Positions 34,235 to 46,866 of a stretch of DNA of 64,000 bases are shown piece by piece. The first letter of the stretch is position 1. Every line of letters starts with the position of its first letter. Under the pieces are notes generated by a model. The model was not told where the DNA came from, did not search any database, and saw only the letters and a list, made by a program, of their open reading frames with translations. Source of the DNA: Haematobia irritans (lineage: Eukaryota > Arthropoda > Insecta > Diptera > Muscidae); assembly GCF_050003625.1 (NCBI RefSeq), contig NC_134400.1, positions 53,696,066-53,760,065 of the forward strand, in the 5' to 3' direction. The position numbers and the translations under genes are program-made.

Positions 34235-34600
34235 AAAAAGCGTCTTTAAAATAAAGTGTTAAAAACATGTCTAATTTTTTAACGATATTTTGCTTTGTAG
34301 GCAAGATGCAAAAAGGAAACAAATTTAAAGACAATTTTATTAATTTTAAAGAATTTTTCTTAATTATTAAAGTCACGTTGACCTTACCTCAAAATTTTAT
34401 CTTTCATGTTATGATACACATTTTTAAGTAAAATCACTTAATTATAAGGACATTACAACTTCATTCAAAAGTTTATTGCCTTTTGGACAAAAAAAAACTT
34501 TATTTTAGAGAAATGCGTCTTCCATGTTAAGCAAAATTTGCATTCTTATTCTAAGGACATGGAATCTTTGACTTCACGACAATATTTTTTTCAGTGTAGA
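34235..34600 (+). repeat. Diverged dispersed repeat, copy 2
   Basis: Partner of 31700-31975 in the same orientation, with about 100 bp more at its left. It is non-coding. The following 290 bp up to the GGAGC-rich right end show nothing else. Confidence 0.5.
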
Positions 34601-35760
34601 AAACTAAAAAATTAAATATAAATAAGATCGTTTAATTGCATTTATTTGACGTTCATTACAAACATCTTTGTAGTAATACGGAATGAAATTGATCGAAAGT
34701 ACTGTTGTTACTTTTACAACACATACTAGATATATATTTTGACATTTGCCGTTTTTGTGTTTTCCCCAATGTACGTACGTACAAAAATACATATCGTACA
34801 TTTTAAACGTTTACTCACACTACGCTAAGTACTAGCTAAATTTGAAATTACGTACACAGTGTAATTTCAAAGTTACACATTTCATTCAAGTAATATTTTA
34901 TTCGGAGCGGAGCGGTTTTTCATTTGGAAACCGCTCCGCTCCCGCTCCGGCAAAAAAAGGGCTTGCTCCGCTCCGCTCCGGATCCCTGATTTTTGCATCC
35001 AAATTCAATAATGTTGTCTTTATTTTGTGAACATATAATATGTTTGGAAGCATTTTGCACCCAAAAATAATATATGCTTAAAAAAATTCTCCCAAACAAT
35101 ATTGTGCTCAAAATTTTATTTATTTATTTATATATTTACAATCACAATTAATTATGAAAATAAACAGGTAATATAGGTGCTAACAACATAGGTTTTCGAC
35201 CTGAATGCTCAAAATTTTGTTTCTGCCTAATTGTATATTCCCCCACATCTTTCTCACTTCCACGACATTTTTTAGTTCTTAGCACCTTTTTCTGTAATAC
35301 AAACATTGTAGAAGAAATTATTCAATTTTTTTATTTTAATTTTACCTTTTGCCGGACGAGGATTCGAACAGCGGACCACACAGTTTGTAAGGATCAAAGA
35401 AGTAGCTGATCAATTGCCCAAGGAAAAATAAAATGTTAATTTTGTAATAACAAGCAACAACCACCAACTTAATTCAATATCGCTCCCTGTTAAATAGCGC
35501 TCCAAGCTACTAAACATATATATGTTTATAGGCTATTTCTAAATTAATAGATGTTTGCATCCAAGCATATTATATTTACAAACATTTTATGTCCCAAACA
35601 TAATATGTTCTAACATATTAACATATATGTCCCAAACATGTTATGCTAGTTTATGAACATTATATGCTTGCACTCAAAAATATTGTGTTTAAAAATTTGT
35701 GTTCCAAACTTATAATATTTATAGCCAAACATATGAAAAACAGTCTTTTTCATCCGTGTA

Positions 35761-36370
35761 GTTAGACATGAGCTTACAGTTAGATGATCAGACTTAAAAT
35801 GGGTCTTTATACATGAAAAGCAATTTGTTGTACTAAGATCAACTTGGCTTTAATAATTCTAAAAAACTCTTCAAAATTAATGAAATTGTATTTAAATTTA
35901 TTGACTTTAGGTTTCTAGCAAAGCTAAATAGGATTAAAGAATAGGAGATGTCTTCTAATACTTTATTTTAAAGTCGTTTTTATTTGAGTTATCATTAAAA
36001 GGTTTCGAAAGGACTCTGATAGCACATGAAAAAAAAAATTGAAAAAAAAAATTTGCTTTTGACTCAAAGTGTCATCTCCATTCAATATCAGAATCTTCAA
36101 ACTTTTTTGTTGGTCTTCCACGTTCTTCATTTCTCACATCACAATCTTTATTTCTGACCAACTATTGGAGAACTCCTACTCTTTGAGTTTTTAAGCAGTT
36201 TTCCCGTACCTATGTTCTTATTTAACAATGGCACCACGTTTAGAACCATACGAGACCATGGGTCATGAGAATGCTCATTGTAAACCTCTGAATTAAATGA
36301 CTTTCTTTATTTTCTAGTACTTTGTCCCAATGAGCATCGTTTTTTAGTAATAGGAGCAGAATTAATTGAG
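35761..36370. other. Spacer, nothing recognised
   Basis: AT-rich with no terminal repeats or credible frames. Confidence 0.45.
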
Positions 36371-36689
36371 TTTTTATTATTAATTTGTATAAGAGGTACC
36401 ACGCCCCTTTGTACAATCCAAATTCCAATTATTTGCAGAATAACTTCGAAAATTCACACCAAAGCGACAAACAAAATTTTGTTGAAATACAGGCAATAGG
36501 AAGCGAAATAATTGAGTTTTTATTTGCGATTTGTATGGGAGGTACTACGCCCCTTTGTCCGAGCAAATATTTTTTGAGCCATAAACCACCTCTGACGTCC
36601 TGAGAAGACTCTACCAAAGTTTCATCATAATCTGATCAGTGGTTTAGGAGCGTATCGAGGACATACAAACACACTTTCATTTTTATATA
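36371..36689 (+). repeat. RTE-like LINE 3' tail, copy 1
   Basis: It contains GGGAGGTACTACGCCCCTTT, AAAGTTTCATCATAATCTGA, CAGTGGTTTAGGAGCG and a tail ACATACAAACACAC followed by TTCATTTTTATA. This tail style is typical of RTE-clade LINE 3' ends (general knowledge; not checked). A more decayed piece of the same unit begins near 36385. Confidence 0.45.
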
Positions 36690-37664
36690 CCCTGTAGGAA
36701 ATTGAGGTGACTTTAAATTAATAAATTGTTAGTCATAAAATCCTATTCAGTTTTAACACGTGTTGTCATTGGAACGAGTCAGTCCTCACTCAACCCTGCA
36801 TAAGCTTCAACTAACCAAAAGTTAGCTCAAAGTGAGTTAGCTTTAGGCTGATAATATATTAGCATACTATGAGTTAGCTCCTAACTGATTAGTTTACGGT
36901 GAGCTCTTTGTGGATAATAAAATATTTTGTTTTTGTTTTATTATTTTTTATTCATTTTATTTTGAATTAATTAAAAAATAATAACAATTCAGATTTTTTT
37001 AAATTATTTTACAATAAATAAAATATAACGTAAATAAAAATTCGGGTAATATTAGTTTAGTTCATCTTGGCTTGAGAATGAGTCTTGTTATAATTTTCTC
37101 GTTTAACTCAGAGGGAGTACCTACTTTTGTAATGACGCACACTGAATGGAAGTGGCATTCGTCAGGGAAGTCCAAAAGGCTTAAGTGTATTTCCCAATAT
37201 CTTCGTCCTCAAATAGCCATTTAATACTTTTATTCGAAGTTTCCATTTATTCCATAACGATGGGTTTTAGTGGAAAAAAGGAAAGTTTAATTATTAAATT
37301 GCATTTTAATTATGCATTTATATGTTACTTACCGCTATCCGTGACAAAAAATTACAAAAGTTTTCTAAAATTACAAGCTAAATTGAAACAAATATAAAAA
37401 GCCAAATCCAAATTGACAATTATAGAAGTCAATACATATTTTTTGTTTGTTTATTTGAATTATTTCCATGACTTTACATCACTTAAATATGCATCAGCTT
37501 AGAGTGAACGAAAAGGTAACTCATTGCTGATCGAGAAAAAGTGAGATTGGGAAAAATTCAACTGACTCAAGACTGCATAAATATTGAGTTAGCTAAAAGT
37601 CGCCTCAAATTAGTTAGTAAAAAGTTAGTTTGATTTTGAGTGAGTTCGAGAAATTCCTACAGGG
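36690..37664. mobile_element. CCC-3 element (975 bp)
   Basis: The ends are CCCTGTAGGAAATT and, reversed, CCCTGTAGGAATTT, flanked by TATA on both sides. Subterminal regions are rich in GAGTTAGCT and AGTTAG words (36820-36900 and 37560-37650). It is non-coding. It sits between two copies of the RTE-like tail. Confidence 0.72.
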
Positions 37665-37860
37665 TATATAGAAGATAAAAGATTGTATGGGAGGTACCAC
37701 GCCCCTTTGTCCGAGCAAATATTTTTTGAGCCATAAACCACCTCGGACGTCCTGAGAAGACCCTACCAAAGTTTCATCATAATCTGATCAGTGGTTTAGG
37801 AGCGCATCGAAGACATACAAACACACATTCATTTTTATATGTATAAGAAGATTTATTTGG
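37665..37860 (+). repeat. RTE-like LINE 3' tail, copy 2
   Basis: A near copy of 36525-36685 (TATGGGAGGTACCACGCCCC to ATTCATTTTTATATGTATAA) in the same orientation. The pair may be tandem 3' tails of one insertion. Confidence 0.45.
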
Positions 37861-38039
37861 CAAATTATTGGTAATATTTGGCATTATAGTGCTGCAAATT
37901 CAGTGCAACGGCATTTGAAATGGCGGAAATCCGTCCTATGACTAGCCTGTGTTATATTAATCGCTTCTGCGCCAATTTTGCACCACTTCCGGATCCAAAA
38001 AGAACATTTTCACTACTTTTTTGGCGACGCAGCAATTAT

Positions 38040-38239
38040 TAAAGCCGACTTCCTGTGACCCAATCAAAACATCTGTTGTGGGAGAAGCTGCCTTTGCCTT
38101 TCACACCGTGATGCATAACCACAGTTACCAAACCGGAGATTGCACATGTAAACTCGTGAAGCAAATGTTTACAGATTCAAAAGTGACCTCCGATTTCACT
38201 TGCGGAAAAACAAATCTGGCTAAAATCAAATTCATTTAA
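38040..38239 (+). pseudogene. Fragment of a transposon-type protein
   Basis: The frame reads VVGEAAFAFHTVMHNHSY, then a Cys-containing stretch and DFTCGKTN. The pattern (FAxHT..HN.S, DC.., F.C.KT) recalls the N-terminal part of transposon-derived proteins with a C2HC-type finger in arthropods; this is recognition from memory with no search. No ATG leads it (only TTG) and it ends after about 67 residues, so it is a remnant at best. Confidence 0.3.
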
Positions 38240-39349
38240 TTTTATTCATTTAATGTTTATTGTTGAATTGTTTATGTTGCTAAAATGAAAATGTACTGGT
38301 TTTTTTGCAAATGTACTGTTTTTTTTCTAGAATGTACGGGTTTTGCCAATTTGAAATCTGGCAAGCCTAATTGAAAGTCTATATCAACAGTTAACCAATC
38401 TCATAAATACCAAGGCAAGACTTTTGCAAGGAAGGAGAAGCAAGGAGAATACTGACCCAGCAGCGCAACCTCTGTTTTGGATCTCAAAATGGTTGGATTA
38501 CACTAACTCCGATTTACATTCATGCCAAATTCGGTTGATTCGATTTACATTCATACATTACACTAAAACATGTTTTAGTTTGGCTGAAACAAATAAAAAG
38601 ATGAACTTAGAGGCTATCGTAACACAATTAAAAAAAATATTTTATGAATAACTATAGTATTTACCCAAAAATCTGAATACCCAATAAACACAAACCTTTG
38701 AAAAATGCTAAATTTCAACAATTTTCAAACATTTTTTCAAAGGATTAGGGTAATATTCAAGTTGAGAAATTGTTGAGAAAATCGCGTTCTCAACAAAAAA
38801 CAGACATTACCCTCAACAGTGAAATTCAACACATTAGCAATAATATCTCAAGTGTTATCCTCAAATTGAAATGCATCGCTACTCAATAATTTGTCAAACA
38901 ATTTTCGATGCGAGTCAAATTCAAAATTAACATCGTTGCAAATACTTTTCAACCTAAATTTGTATGAATGATATCCCCACTTCAAATTGAAAGTCAAAGC
39001 CAAAATTCTATGAATTTTGTATAATTTATTCATTTTCATCAAAATAAAATATATAATAATACACTACATTACATAATACACTACAATACCAATTGATAAA
39101 TACAGTAATCCCTCGATTTACGTCGTGATTGGTTCCGGAATTTGACGACGTTAATCGAAACGACGTAAACCGAATTAAAAACTGCTCATACTTACTTCTA
39201 AGTCCATTTATGTATGTATGTGCATGTACATAATAAAACAAACTTCAAAAATAAAGGTAATTCGGTAATTCATTCAGAGCTCTCCACCAAAATTAATTTC
39301 AAATATCATCAACTTACAAACACTCATATTCTTTTGTGAATGCTAATTC

Positions 39350-40791
39350 CCCAATAAACACAAACGTTTGAAAAATGCTAAATTTCAACAATTTTTCAAA
39401 CATTTTTTCAAAGGATTAGGGTAATATTCAAGTTGAGAAATTGTTGAGAAAATCGCGTTCTCAACAAAAAACAGACATTACCCTCAACAGTGAATTTCAA
39501 CACATTAGCAATAATATCTCAAGTGTTATCCTCAAATTGAAATGCATGGCTACTCAATGATTTGTCAAACAATTTTCGATGCGAGTCAAATTCAAAATAA
39601 ACATCGTTGCAAATACTTTTCAACCTAAATTTGTATGAATGATATCCCCACTTCAAATTGAAAGTCAAAGCCAAAATTCTATGAATTTTGTATAATTTAT
39701 TCATTTTCATCAAAATAAAATATATAATAATACACTACAATACATAATACACTACAATACCAATTGATAAATAATAATCTTATTAAACATATCAACAAAT
39801 AAGAACCAAAAACAAACAACAAAACTTTAAATATCTTAAACATTATTAGTAAACACTTTTGCATTGGTAATTCGATTTCCTTCCTTTTGGTGTCATAAAA
39901 CAGAATTAAAATTTATTAACATGCGGGCAATTTGAAATTAGGAACGTACTGGACCGCGTGTTAGAATTGATTTCCAGCAGAAGGAATTCACAAAATATCC
40001 ACTTTAAACTGATAATAGCATATGAATTAAACTGACGATGTGATGCACATTTTCATCCAGAAGTTGTTGATTTCAACAATTTGTTGTTTTAACAATTTTA
40101 ATTGGTTGCACTTGTAATGTTTCTGGAAACTTTTTCTTGTCGATAAGCCACTCATTTTTCATTGGTCAGCTTCTTAATGTTTGCAAGAATGTAGCATCCA
40201 AAGATTTTAGTATTCTGCAAAGAGATTTAAATTTAGTGACTTCTCTAAAGTGTTGATTTAATTTTTCATATTGACGTACCAATTATTATAAACTATTTGA
40301 AGCAGTTCCAGTTAATTGTCCACCATTTCTTCATCGGTCAGCTTTTTAATGTTTTCAAGAACGTAGAATCCATAATTTTAGTTTTCTGCAATGAGATATA
40401 CATTTAGTGACTTCCTTAAAGTTTTATTTCATTTTTTATTATTTTTACTTACCTATTTTTATAAACTATTTGGTTATTTGTCTAAAATTTTCCATTTTTT
40501 TATTTCTTGCAATTGACCACGAACTTCGTTGCACAAATAAGTATTGAAAACCACATGGTTTTTTCGTTGCATTTTAGGGTAGTGTTTTGTCAAAGTTTTC
40601 TCATATTATCTTCAACACCTTTTCAAAGATTTCGTCAACATTTTGGCAAATTGGAAGTAATTCGCAAACAATTTGAAGATGTATTGAAGATGAGATATTT
40701 CAAGTCAAGTTGAATTTATGTTGAAAATTATATTTACCCTCAAACTGAAAAGTTGTTGCATTTGAAAAACGCTCATCCTGTGTTTATTGGG
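39350..40791 (+). mobile_element. CCC-1 copy nested in the mariner (1442 bp)
   Basis: It runs from CCCAATAAACACAAACG to CATCCTGTGTTTATTGGG. TC dinucleotides flank it. It is non-coding despite short open frames. It lies inside a mariner that itself lies inside another CCC-1. Confidence 0.75.
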
Positions 40792-40883
40792 TCTCGTCTT
40801 ACATTGGGCTACATGGCAAAAGTGAACATTTAGAGTTTTCCATTCCATAGGTTTATATTGCAGATCATACCTATTTACCTTTT

Positions 40884-41230
40884 TCAATTCACATGAAAGT
40901 CACAGATACCTCTCATTTTATTTTTTACGTGAGGCAATAAAAAGAATTGCAGTTGATTGAGCCGATGTGTGAGTGCTCGCATTCTAGCGGTGAAGAATAA
41001 TCCGTCTACGACGTTTGTTTTAGTGGTACGATTGCGATGTGTCCAGTTTTTCGTTTGCTTGGAAGTGCTTTGTTCGCGAGTAACCTCCATACTAGACTGC
41101 TGTTTACATTCGGGCTCATACACGAAAATCCATGGTTCATCACTTCTCACGATGTCATAGACGTTTCTCGAAGCGATCGTATTTTTGGAGCATTTCTCTC
41201 TACCAATCGAAACGAATCTTTTTGAGCGAT
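40884..41230 (-). pseudogene. Mariner transposase fragment
   Basis: The minus-strand frame reads RSDEPWIFVYEPECKQQSS, matching the mariner block around the second catalytic Asp (typically GDESWIY.YDPE.KQQS). Upstream minus-strand sequence has NVYDIV in the expected place. No N-terminal helix-turn-helix or third Asp was found, so it is a dead remnant. Confidence 0.7.
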
Positions 41231-42601
41231 TGACAAATTACGGGGGATCCAACGTGAATAAATGTTTTTGACGGTCAGTAATGTCTGCTCCCAGTAATGT
41301 CTAAGATTGTCCCAAACTCACGATAGGTCTTGCATCATATCAGGCGCACAGCATCAACGGTTTCCGGAACAATTTCGGTAAGAATTTCAGAAAAAAATGT
41401 TACGATGTCATCATCGTTGATACTTACTTTACTTATGGAAGGCGTTCCTGATAAAGTGGGCAAAAAAAATCGACGACGTAAATCGAATGGCGACGTAAAT
41501 CAAAGTTTGATGGAACAAAAAATTTGACGACGCAAATCGAAACAACGTAAATCGAGGGATTACTGTAATAATCTTATTAAACATATCAACAAACAAGAAC
41601 ACAAAAAAACATACAACGTGTTAGAATTGATTTCCAGCAGAACGAATTCACAAAATATCCATTTTAAACTGATAATAGCAAGGAAGGAGAAGCAAGGAGA
41701 ATACTGACCCAGCAGCGCAACCTCTGTTTTGGATCTCAAAATGGTTGGATTACACTAACTCCGATTTACATTCATGCCAAATTCGGTTGATTCGATTTAC
41801 ATTCATACATTACACTAAAACATGTTTTAGTTTGGCTGAAACAAATAAAAAGATGAACTTAGAGGCTATCGTAACACAATTAAAAAAAATATTTTATGAA
41901 TAACTATAGTATTTACCCAAAAATCTGAATACCCAATAAACACAAACCTTTGAAAAATGCTAAATTTCAACAATTTTCAAACATTTTTTCAAAGGATTAG
42001 GGTAATATTCAAGTTGAGAAATTGTTGAGAAAATCGCGTTCTCAACAAAAAACAGACATTACCCTCAACAGTGAAATTCAACACATTAGCAATAATATCT
42101 CAAGTGTTATCCTCAAATTGAAATGCATCGCTACTCAATAATTTGTCAAACAATTTTCGATGCGAGTCAAATTCAAAATTAACATCGTTGCAAATACTTT
42201 TCAACCTAAATTTGTATGAATGATATCCCCACTTCAAATTGAAAGTCAAAGCCAAAATTCTATGAATTTTGTATAATTTATTCATTTTCATCAAAATAAA
42301 ATATATAATAATACACTACATTACATAATACACTACAATACCAATTGATAAATACAGTAATCCCTCGATTTACGTCGTGATTGGTTCCGGAATTTGACGA
42401 CGTTAATCGAAACGACGTAAACCGAATTAAAAACTGCTCATACTTACTTCTAAGTCCATTTATGTATGTATGTGCATGTACATAATAAAACAAACTTCAA
42501 AAATAAAGGTAATTCGGTAATTCATTCAGAGCTCTCCACCAAAATTAATTTCAAATATCATCAACTTACAAACACTCATATTCTTTTGTGAATGCTAATT
42601 C

Positions 42602-44043
42602 CCCAATAAACACAAACGTTTGAAAAATGCTAAATTTCAACAATTTTTCAAACATTTTTTCAAAGGATTAGGGTAATATTCAAGTTGAGAAATTGTTGAG
42701 AAAATCGCGTTCTCAACAAAAAACAGACATTACCCTCAACAGTGAATTTCAACACATTAGCAATAATATCTCAAGTGTTATCCTCAAATTGAAATGCATG
42801 GCTACTCAATGATTTGTCAAACAATTTTCGATGCGAGTCAAATTCAAAATAAACATCGTTGCAAATACTTTTCAACCTAAATTTGTATGAATGATATCCC
42901 CACTTCAAATTGAAAGTCAAAGCCAAAATTCTATGAATTTTGTATAATTTATTCATTTTCATCAAAATAAAATATATAATAATACACTACAATACATAAT
43001 ACACTACAATACCAATTGATAAATAATAATCTTATTAAACATATCAACAAATAAGAACCAAAAACAAACAACAAAACTTTAAATATCTTAAACATTATTA
43101 GTAAACACTTTTGCATTGGTAATTCGATTTCCTTCCTTTTGGTGTCATAAAACAGAATTAAAATTTATTAACATGCGGGCAATTTGAAATTAGGAACGTA
43201 CTGGACCGCGTGTTAGAATTGATTTCCAGCAGAAGGAATTCACAAAATATCCACTTTAAACTGATAATAGCATATGAATTAAACTGACGATGTGATGCAC
43301 ATTTTCATCCAGAAGTTGTTGATTTCAACAATTTGTTGTTTTAACAATTTTAATTGGTTGCACTTGTAATGTTTCTGGAAACTTTTTCTTGTCGATAAGC
43401 CACTCATTTTTCATTGGTCAGCTTCTTAATGTTTGCAAGAATGTAGCATCCAAAGATTTTAGTATTCTGCAAAGAGATTTAAATTTAGTGACTTCTCTAA
43501 AGTGTTGATTTAATTTTTCATATTGACGTACCAATTATTATAAACTATTTGAAGCAGTTCCAGTTAATTGTCCACCATTTCTTCATCGGTCAGCTTTTTA
43601 ATGTTTTCAAGAACGTAGAATCCATAATTTTAGTTTTCTGCAATGAGATATACATTTAGTGACTTCCTTAAAGTTTTATTTCATTTTTTATTATTTTTAC
43701 TTACCTATTTTTATAAACTATTTGGTTATTTGTCTAAAATTTTCCATTTTTTTATTTCTTGCAATTGACCACGAACTTCGTTGCACAAATAAGTATTGAA
43801 AACCACATGGTTTTTTCGTTGCATTTTAGGGTAGTGTTTTGTCAAAGTTTTCTCATATTATCTTCAACACCTTTTCAAAGATTTCGTCAACATTTTGGCA
43901 AATTGGAAGTAATTCGCAAACAATTTGAAGATGTATTGAAGATGAGATATTTCAAGTCAAGTTGAATTTATGTTGAAAATTATATTTACCCTCAAACTGA
44001 AAAGTTGTTGCATTTGAAAAACGCTCATCCTGTGTTTATTGGG
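42602..44043 (+). mobile_element. CCC-1 nested copy, duplicate
   Basis: The 3252-bp-shifted twin of 39350-40791. Confidence 0.78.
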
Positions 44044-44135
44044 TCTCGTCTTACATTGGGCTACATGGCAAAAGTGAACATTTAGAGTTTTCCATTCCAT
44101 AGGTTTATATTGCAGATCATACCTATTTACCTTTT

Positions 44136-44482
44136 TCAATTCACATGAAAGTCACAGATACCTCTCATTTTATTTTTTACGTGAGGCAATAAAAAGAATT
44201 GCAGTTGATTGAGCCGATGTGTGAGTGCTCGCATTCTAGCGGTGAAGAATAATCCGTCTACGACGTTTGTTTTAGTGGTACGATTGCGATGTGTCCAGTT
44301 TTTCGTTTGCTTGGAAGTGCTTTGTTCGCGAGTAACCTCCATACTAGACTGCTGTTTACATTCGGGCTCATACACGAAAATCCATGGTTCATCACTTCTC
44401 ACGATGTCATAGACGTTTCTCGAAGCGATCGTATTTTTGGAGCATTTCTCTCTACCAATCGAAACGAATCTTTTTGAGCGAT
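44136..44482 (-). pseudogene. Mariner transposase fragment, duplicate
   Basis: The twin of 40884-41230, carrying the same EPWIFVYEPECKQQSS block. Confidence 0.7.
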
Positions 44483-45702
44483 TGACAAATTACGGGGGAT
44501 CCAACGTGAATAAATGTTTTTGACGGTCAGTAATGTCTGCTCCCAGTAATGTCTAAGATTGTCCCAAACTCACGATAGGTCTTGCATCATATCAGGCGCA
44601 CAGCATCAACGGTTTCCGGAACAATTTCGGTAAGAATTTCAGAAAAAAATGTTACGATGTCATCATCGTTGATACTTACTTTACTTATGGAAGGCGTTCC
44701 TGATAAAGTGGGCAAAAAAAATCGACGACGTAAATCGAATGGCGACGTAAATCAAAGTTTGATGGAACAAAAAATTTGACGACGCAAATCGAAACAACGT
44801 AAATCGAGGGATTACTGTAATAATCTTATTAAACATATCAACAAACAAGAACACAAAAAAACATACAACGTGTTAGAATTGATTTCCAGCAGAACGAATT
44901 CACAAAATATCCATTTTAAACTGATAATAGCATATGAATTAAACTGACGATGTGATGCACATTTTCATCCAGAAGTTGTTGATTTCAACAATTTGTTGTT
45001 TTTAACAATTTTAATTGGTTGCACTTGTAATGCTTCTGGAAACTTTTTCTTGTCGATAAGCAACTCATTTTTCATTGGTCAGCTTCTTAATGTTTACAAG
45101 AATGTAGCATCCAAAGGTTTTAGTTTTCTGCAAAGAGATTTAAATTTAGTGACTTCTCTAAAGTGTTGATTTAATTTTGCATATTGACGTACCAATTATT
45201 TTAAACTATTTGAAGCAGTTCCAGTTAATTGTCCACCATTTTTTCATCGGTCAGCTTTTTAATGTTTTCAAGAACGTAGAATCCATAATTTTAGTTTTCT
45301 GCAAAGAGATATACATTTAGTGACTTCCTTAAAGTTTTATTTCATTTTTTATTTTCACTTACCTATTTTTATAAACTATTTGGTTATTTGTCTAAAATGT
45401 TCCATTTTTTTAATTTCTTGCAATTGACCACGAACTTCGTTGCACAAATAAGTATTGAAAACCACATGGTTTTTTCGTTGCATTTTAGGGTAGTGTTTTG
45501 TCAAAGTTTTCTCATATTATCTTCAACACCTTTTCAAAGATTTCGTCAACATTTTGGCAAAATGGAAGTAATTCGCAAACGATTTGAAGATGTATTGAAG
45601 ATGAGCTATTTCAAGTCAAGTTGAATTTATGTTGAAAATTATATTTACCCTCAAACTGAAAAGTTGTTGCATTTGAAAAACGCTCATCCTGTGTTTATTG
45701 GG

Positions 45703-46866
45703 TTGTGTTTGTTGGGATTGTTACATGGCTGAACAAGAAGGTTAAATCATGGGCCCATATGATTACAATTTTTTTATTTCGACAAAATTTTAAGATGTCA
45801 AAATCATATGTTTATGGTGATTGCAGCTCTCCAAATGACACTGCATAGCAAATGCATCTCAAACAAACTCGCGCATTCATAGCTGGAGAATTGTTCAAAG
45901 ATGTCTTGAGTATCTTGATAACATATTCCAGACCCAAAATACCACACACATCAGTTTTTAAACTGCATCATAAACTGGTTTTGTTAATAGATGGCGAAGA
46001 TCCATTTGACTGACTTCCATTCTTAACTTTGGTAGGTATTATAGTCTTATTTGTCTCATATCGGCGTTCCTCGGATGAATTATCCACTCCACAATCACTC
46101 ATAAGTGACGCAATTAAATTTGAACCTTAATTTTTCTCTGGATTTTAATTATTTTTTCAGGACAATTGAAAGAATAAATAATTGCCACTTTTACCAATGC
46201 CATACGATTCTTTTATCAGCTGATTTTGACTTCTTAAAATAGTAAACAACATATTGAAATTTGTTGTTTTTGTTATCGTGATTCAACCTCCTTATTCAGC
46301 CATGGGATTGTTAATAAAAAATATCGAAATCATATCGATTTCTACGATCGATTTTTTCATTGGTCTGTCAAACATAAATTGCAGTGTGGTCAATGCGTAC
46401 GATTTTAATCGAAAAGTTGGACGCGGACATTATCGTCCGGAATAACTTATAGTCTGTAAAGCGCATTAGTCCTTCACGGTTTAGGGTATCCATTGCTAAA
46501 AGAAAACAGCCCTCACATAAACAACAATTTCTCAACATAAATATTCCCTAATTGTTTGAAAAATAGTTGAATTCAAGCATTTTGCAAACGTTTGTGTTGA
46601 TTGGGATTGTGTTGAAGATATTGAATACTCATTTAATTAAACGAATACTCAAAATATTAGTCAACAACGAGTACTTGTAATCAAATACTCGTTACTTTTC
46701 CAACACTAGTTCGCACGTGTTGACAAGGTCTTTATGCCAGTTTGTTGAACAAACAAGCAACGAAAAACACTGAAGTTATTCGGTCAATAACAAAATTTTA
46801 CAATTATTTCCGGCACAAGCACTCCATCGTTTTCTTTTGTGGTTAAAACAGTAAAATCTGACAAAA
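45703..46866. other. Region upstream of AAMP
   Basis: It holds mostly single-copy AT-rich DNA. Two repeat pieces are visible: a lone end of the Harbinger-like MITE (CCGGAATAACTTATAGTCTG, 46436-46472) and a CCC-1 end remnant at about 46530-46612 (AACGTTTGTGTTGATTGGG). The AAMP promoter should lie in the last 150-250 bp; no clear TATA box is seen. Confidence 0.5.

Larger units (their letters stand above)
29998..34988. mobile_element. hAT-like element, about 5 kb, CAGGGATCCGGAGCGG ends
   Basis: Both ends carry the perfect inverted repeat CAGGGATCCGGAGCGG, followed by clusters of GGAGC/GCTCC within 100 bp, typical of transposase-binding subterminal repeats. The flanking octamers are ATTTTTTC and ATTTTTGC (7 of 8 equal), sitting in an otherwise intact TA-A, which supports an 8-bp hAT duplication. 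No transposase frame survives. The interior is mostly later insertions: Hel-2 with TA-A, two hAT MITEs, CCC-2. Confidence 0.78.
29810..35758 (-). mobile_element. TA-A copy split by a 5-kb hAT-like element
   Basis: The left part 29810-29997 and right part 34989-35758 together make one TA-A of about 0.95 kb. The right end CATCCGTG is followed by TA. The left end is mutated (CACCCTC preceded by TG). The break falls in TTGTATTTTTGCATCC, intact in the copy at 24415. Confidence 0.82.
39103..41565 (-). mobile_element. Tc1/mariner-type element, copy 1 (2463 bp)
   Basis: The 20-bp inverted repeats are perfect, CAGTAATCCCTCGATTTACG at both ends, with TA on each side (39101-39102, 41566-41567). The empty site (GATAAATAATAATC) survives in the nested CCC-1 near 39765. 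The interior carries a decayed mariner transposase (- strand) and a whole CCC-1 (39350-40791). Confidence 0.88.
42355..44817 (-). mobile_element. Tc1/mariner-type element, duplicate copy
   Basis: Exactly 3252 bp downstream of 39103-41565 with the same ends, TA flanks and nested CCC-1 (42602-44043). Its transposase remnant is at 44136-44482. It arose by the segmental duplication, not by transposition. Confidence 0.88.
38426..44929 (+). repeat. Tandem segmental duplication, unit 3252 bp
   Basis: Units 38426-41677 and 41678-44929 looked identical wherever compared. Each unit holds the left half of a CCC-1, a mariner-type element and a nested CCC-1. The trinucleotide GCA is shared at the three breakpoints (38426, 41678, 44930). 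It is either very recent or an assembly duplicate. Confidence 0.92.
38680..45702 (+). mobile_element. CCC-1 outer copy, interrupted and duplicated
   Basis: The left end CCCAATAAACACAAACC is at 38680 and the right end GTGTTTATTGGG at 45702. The element is packed with TTGAGAA/TTCTCAA and TTCAACA words near the left end. A mariner-type element inserted at TA 39101, and the 3252-bp duplication then copied the left part. The restored order matches the free copy at 52186-54089. Confidence 0.72.

Noticed and set aside
38848..39042. Recurrent 60-70-residue frames (MMKMNKLYKIHR) in CCC-1
   Set aside because: Present only as copies of a non-coding element; no domain and no longer version in any copy.
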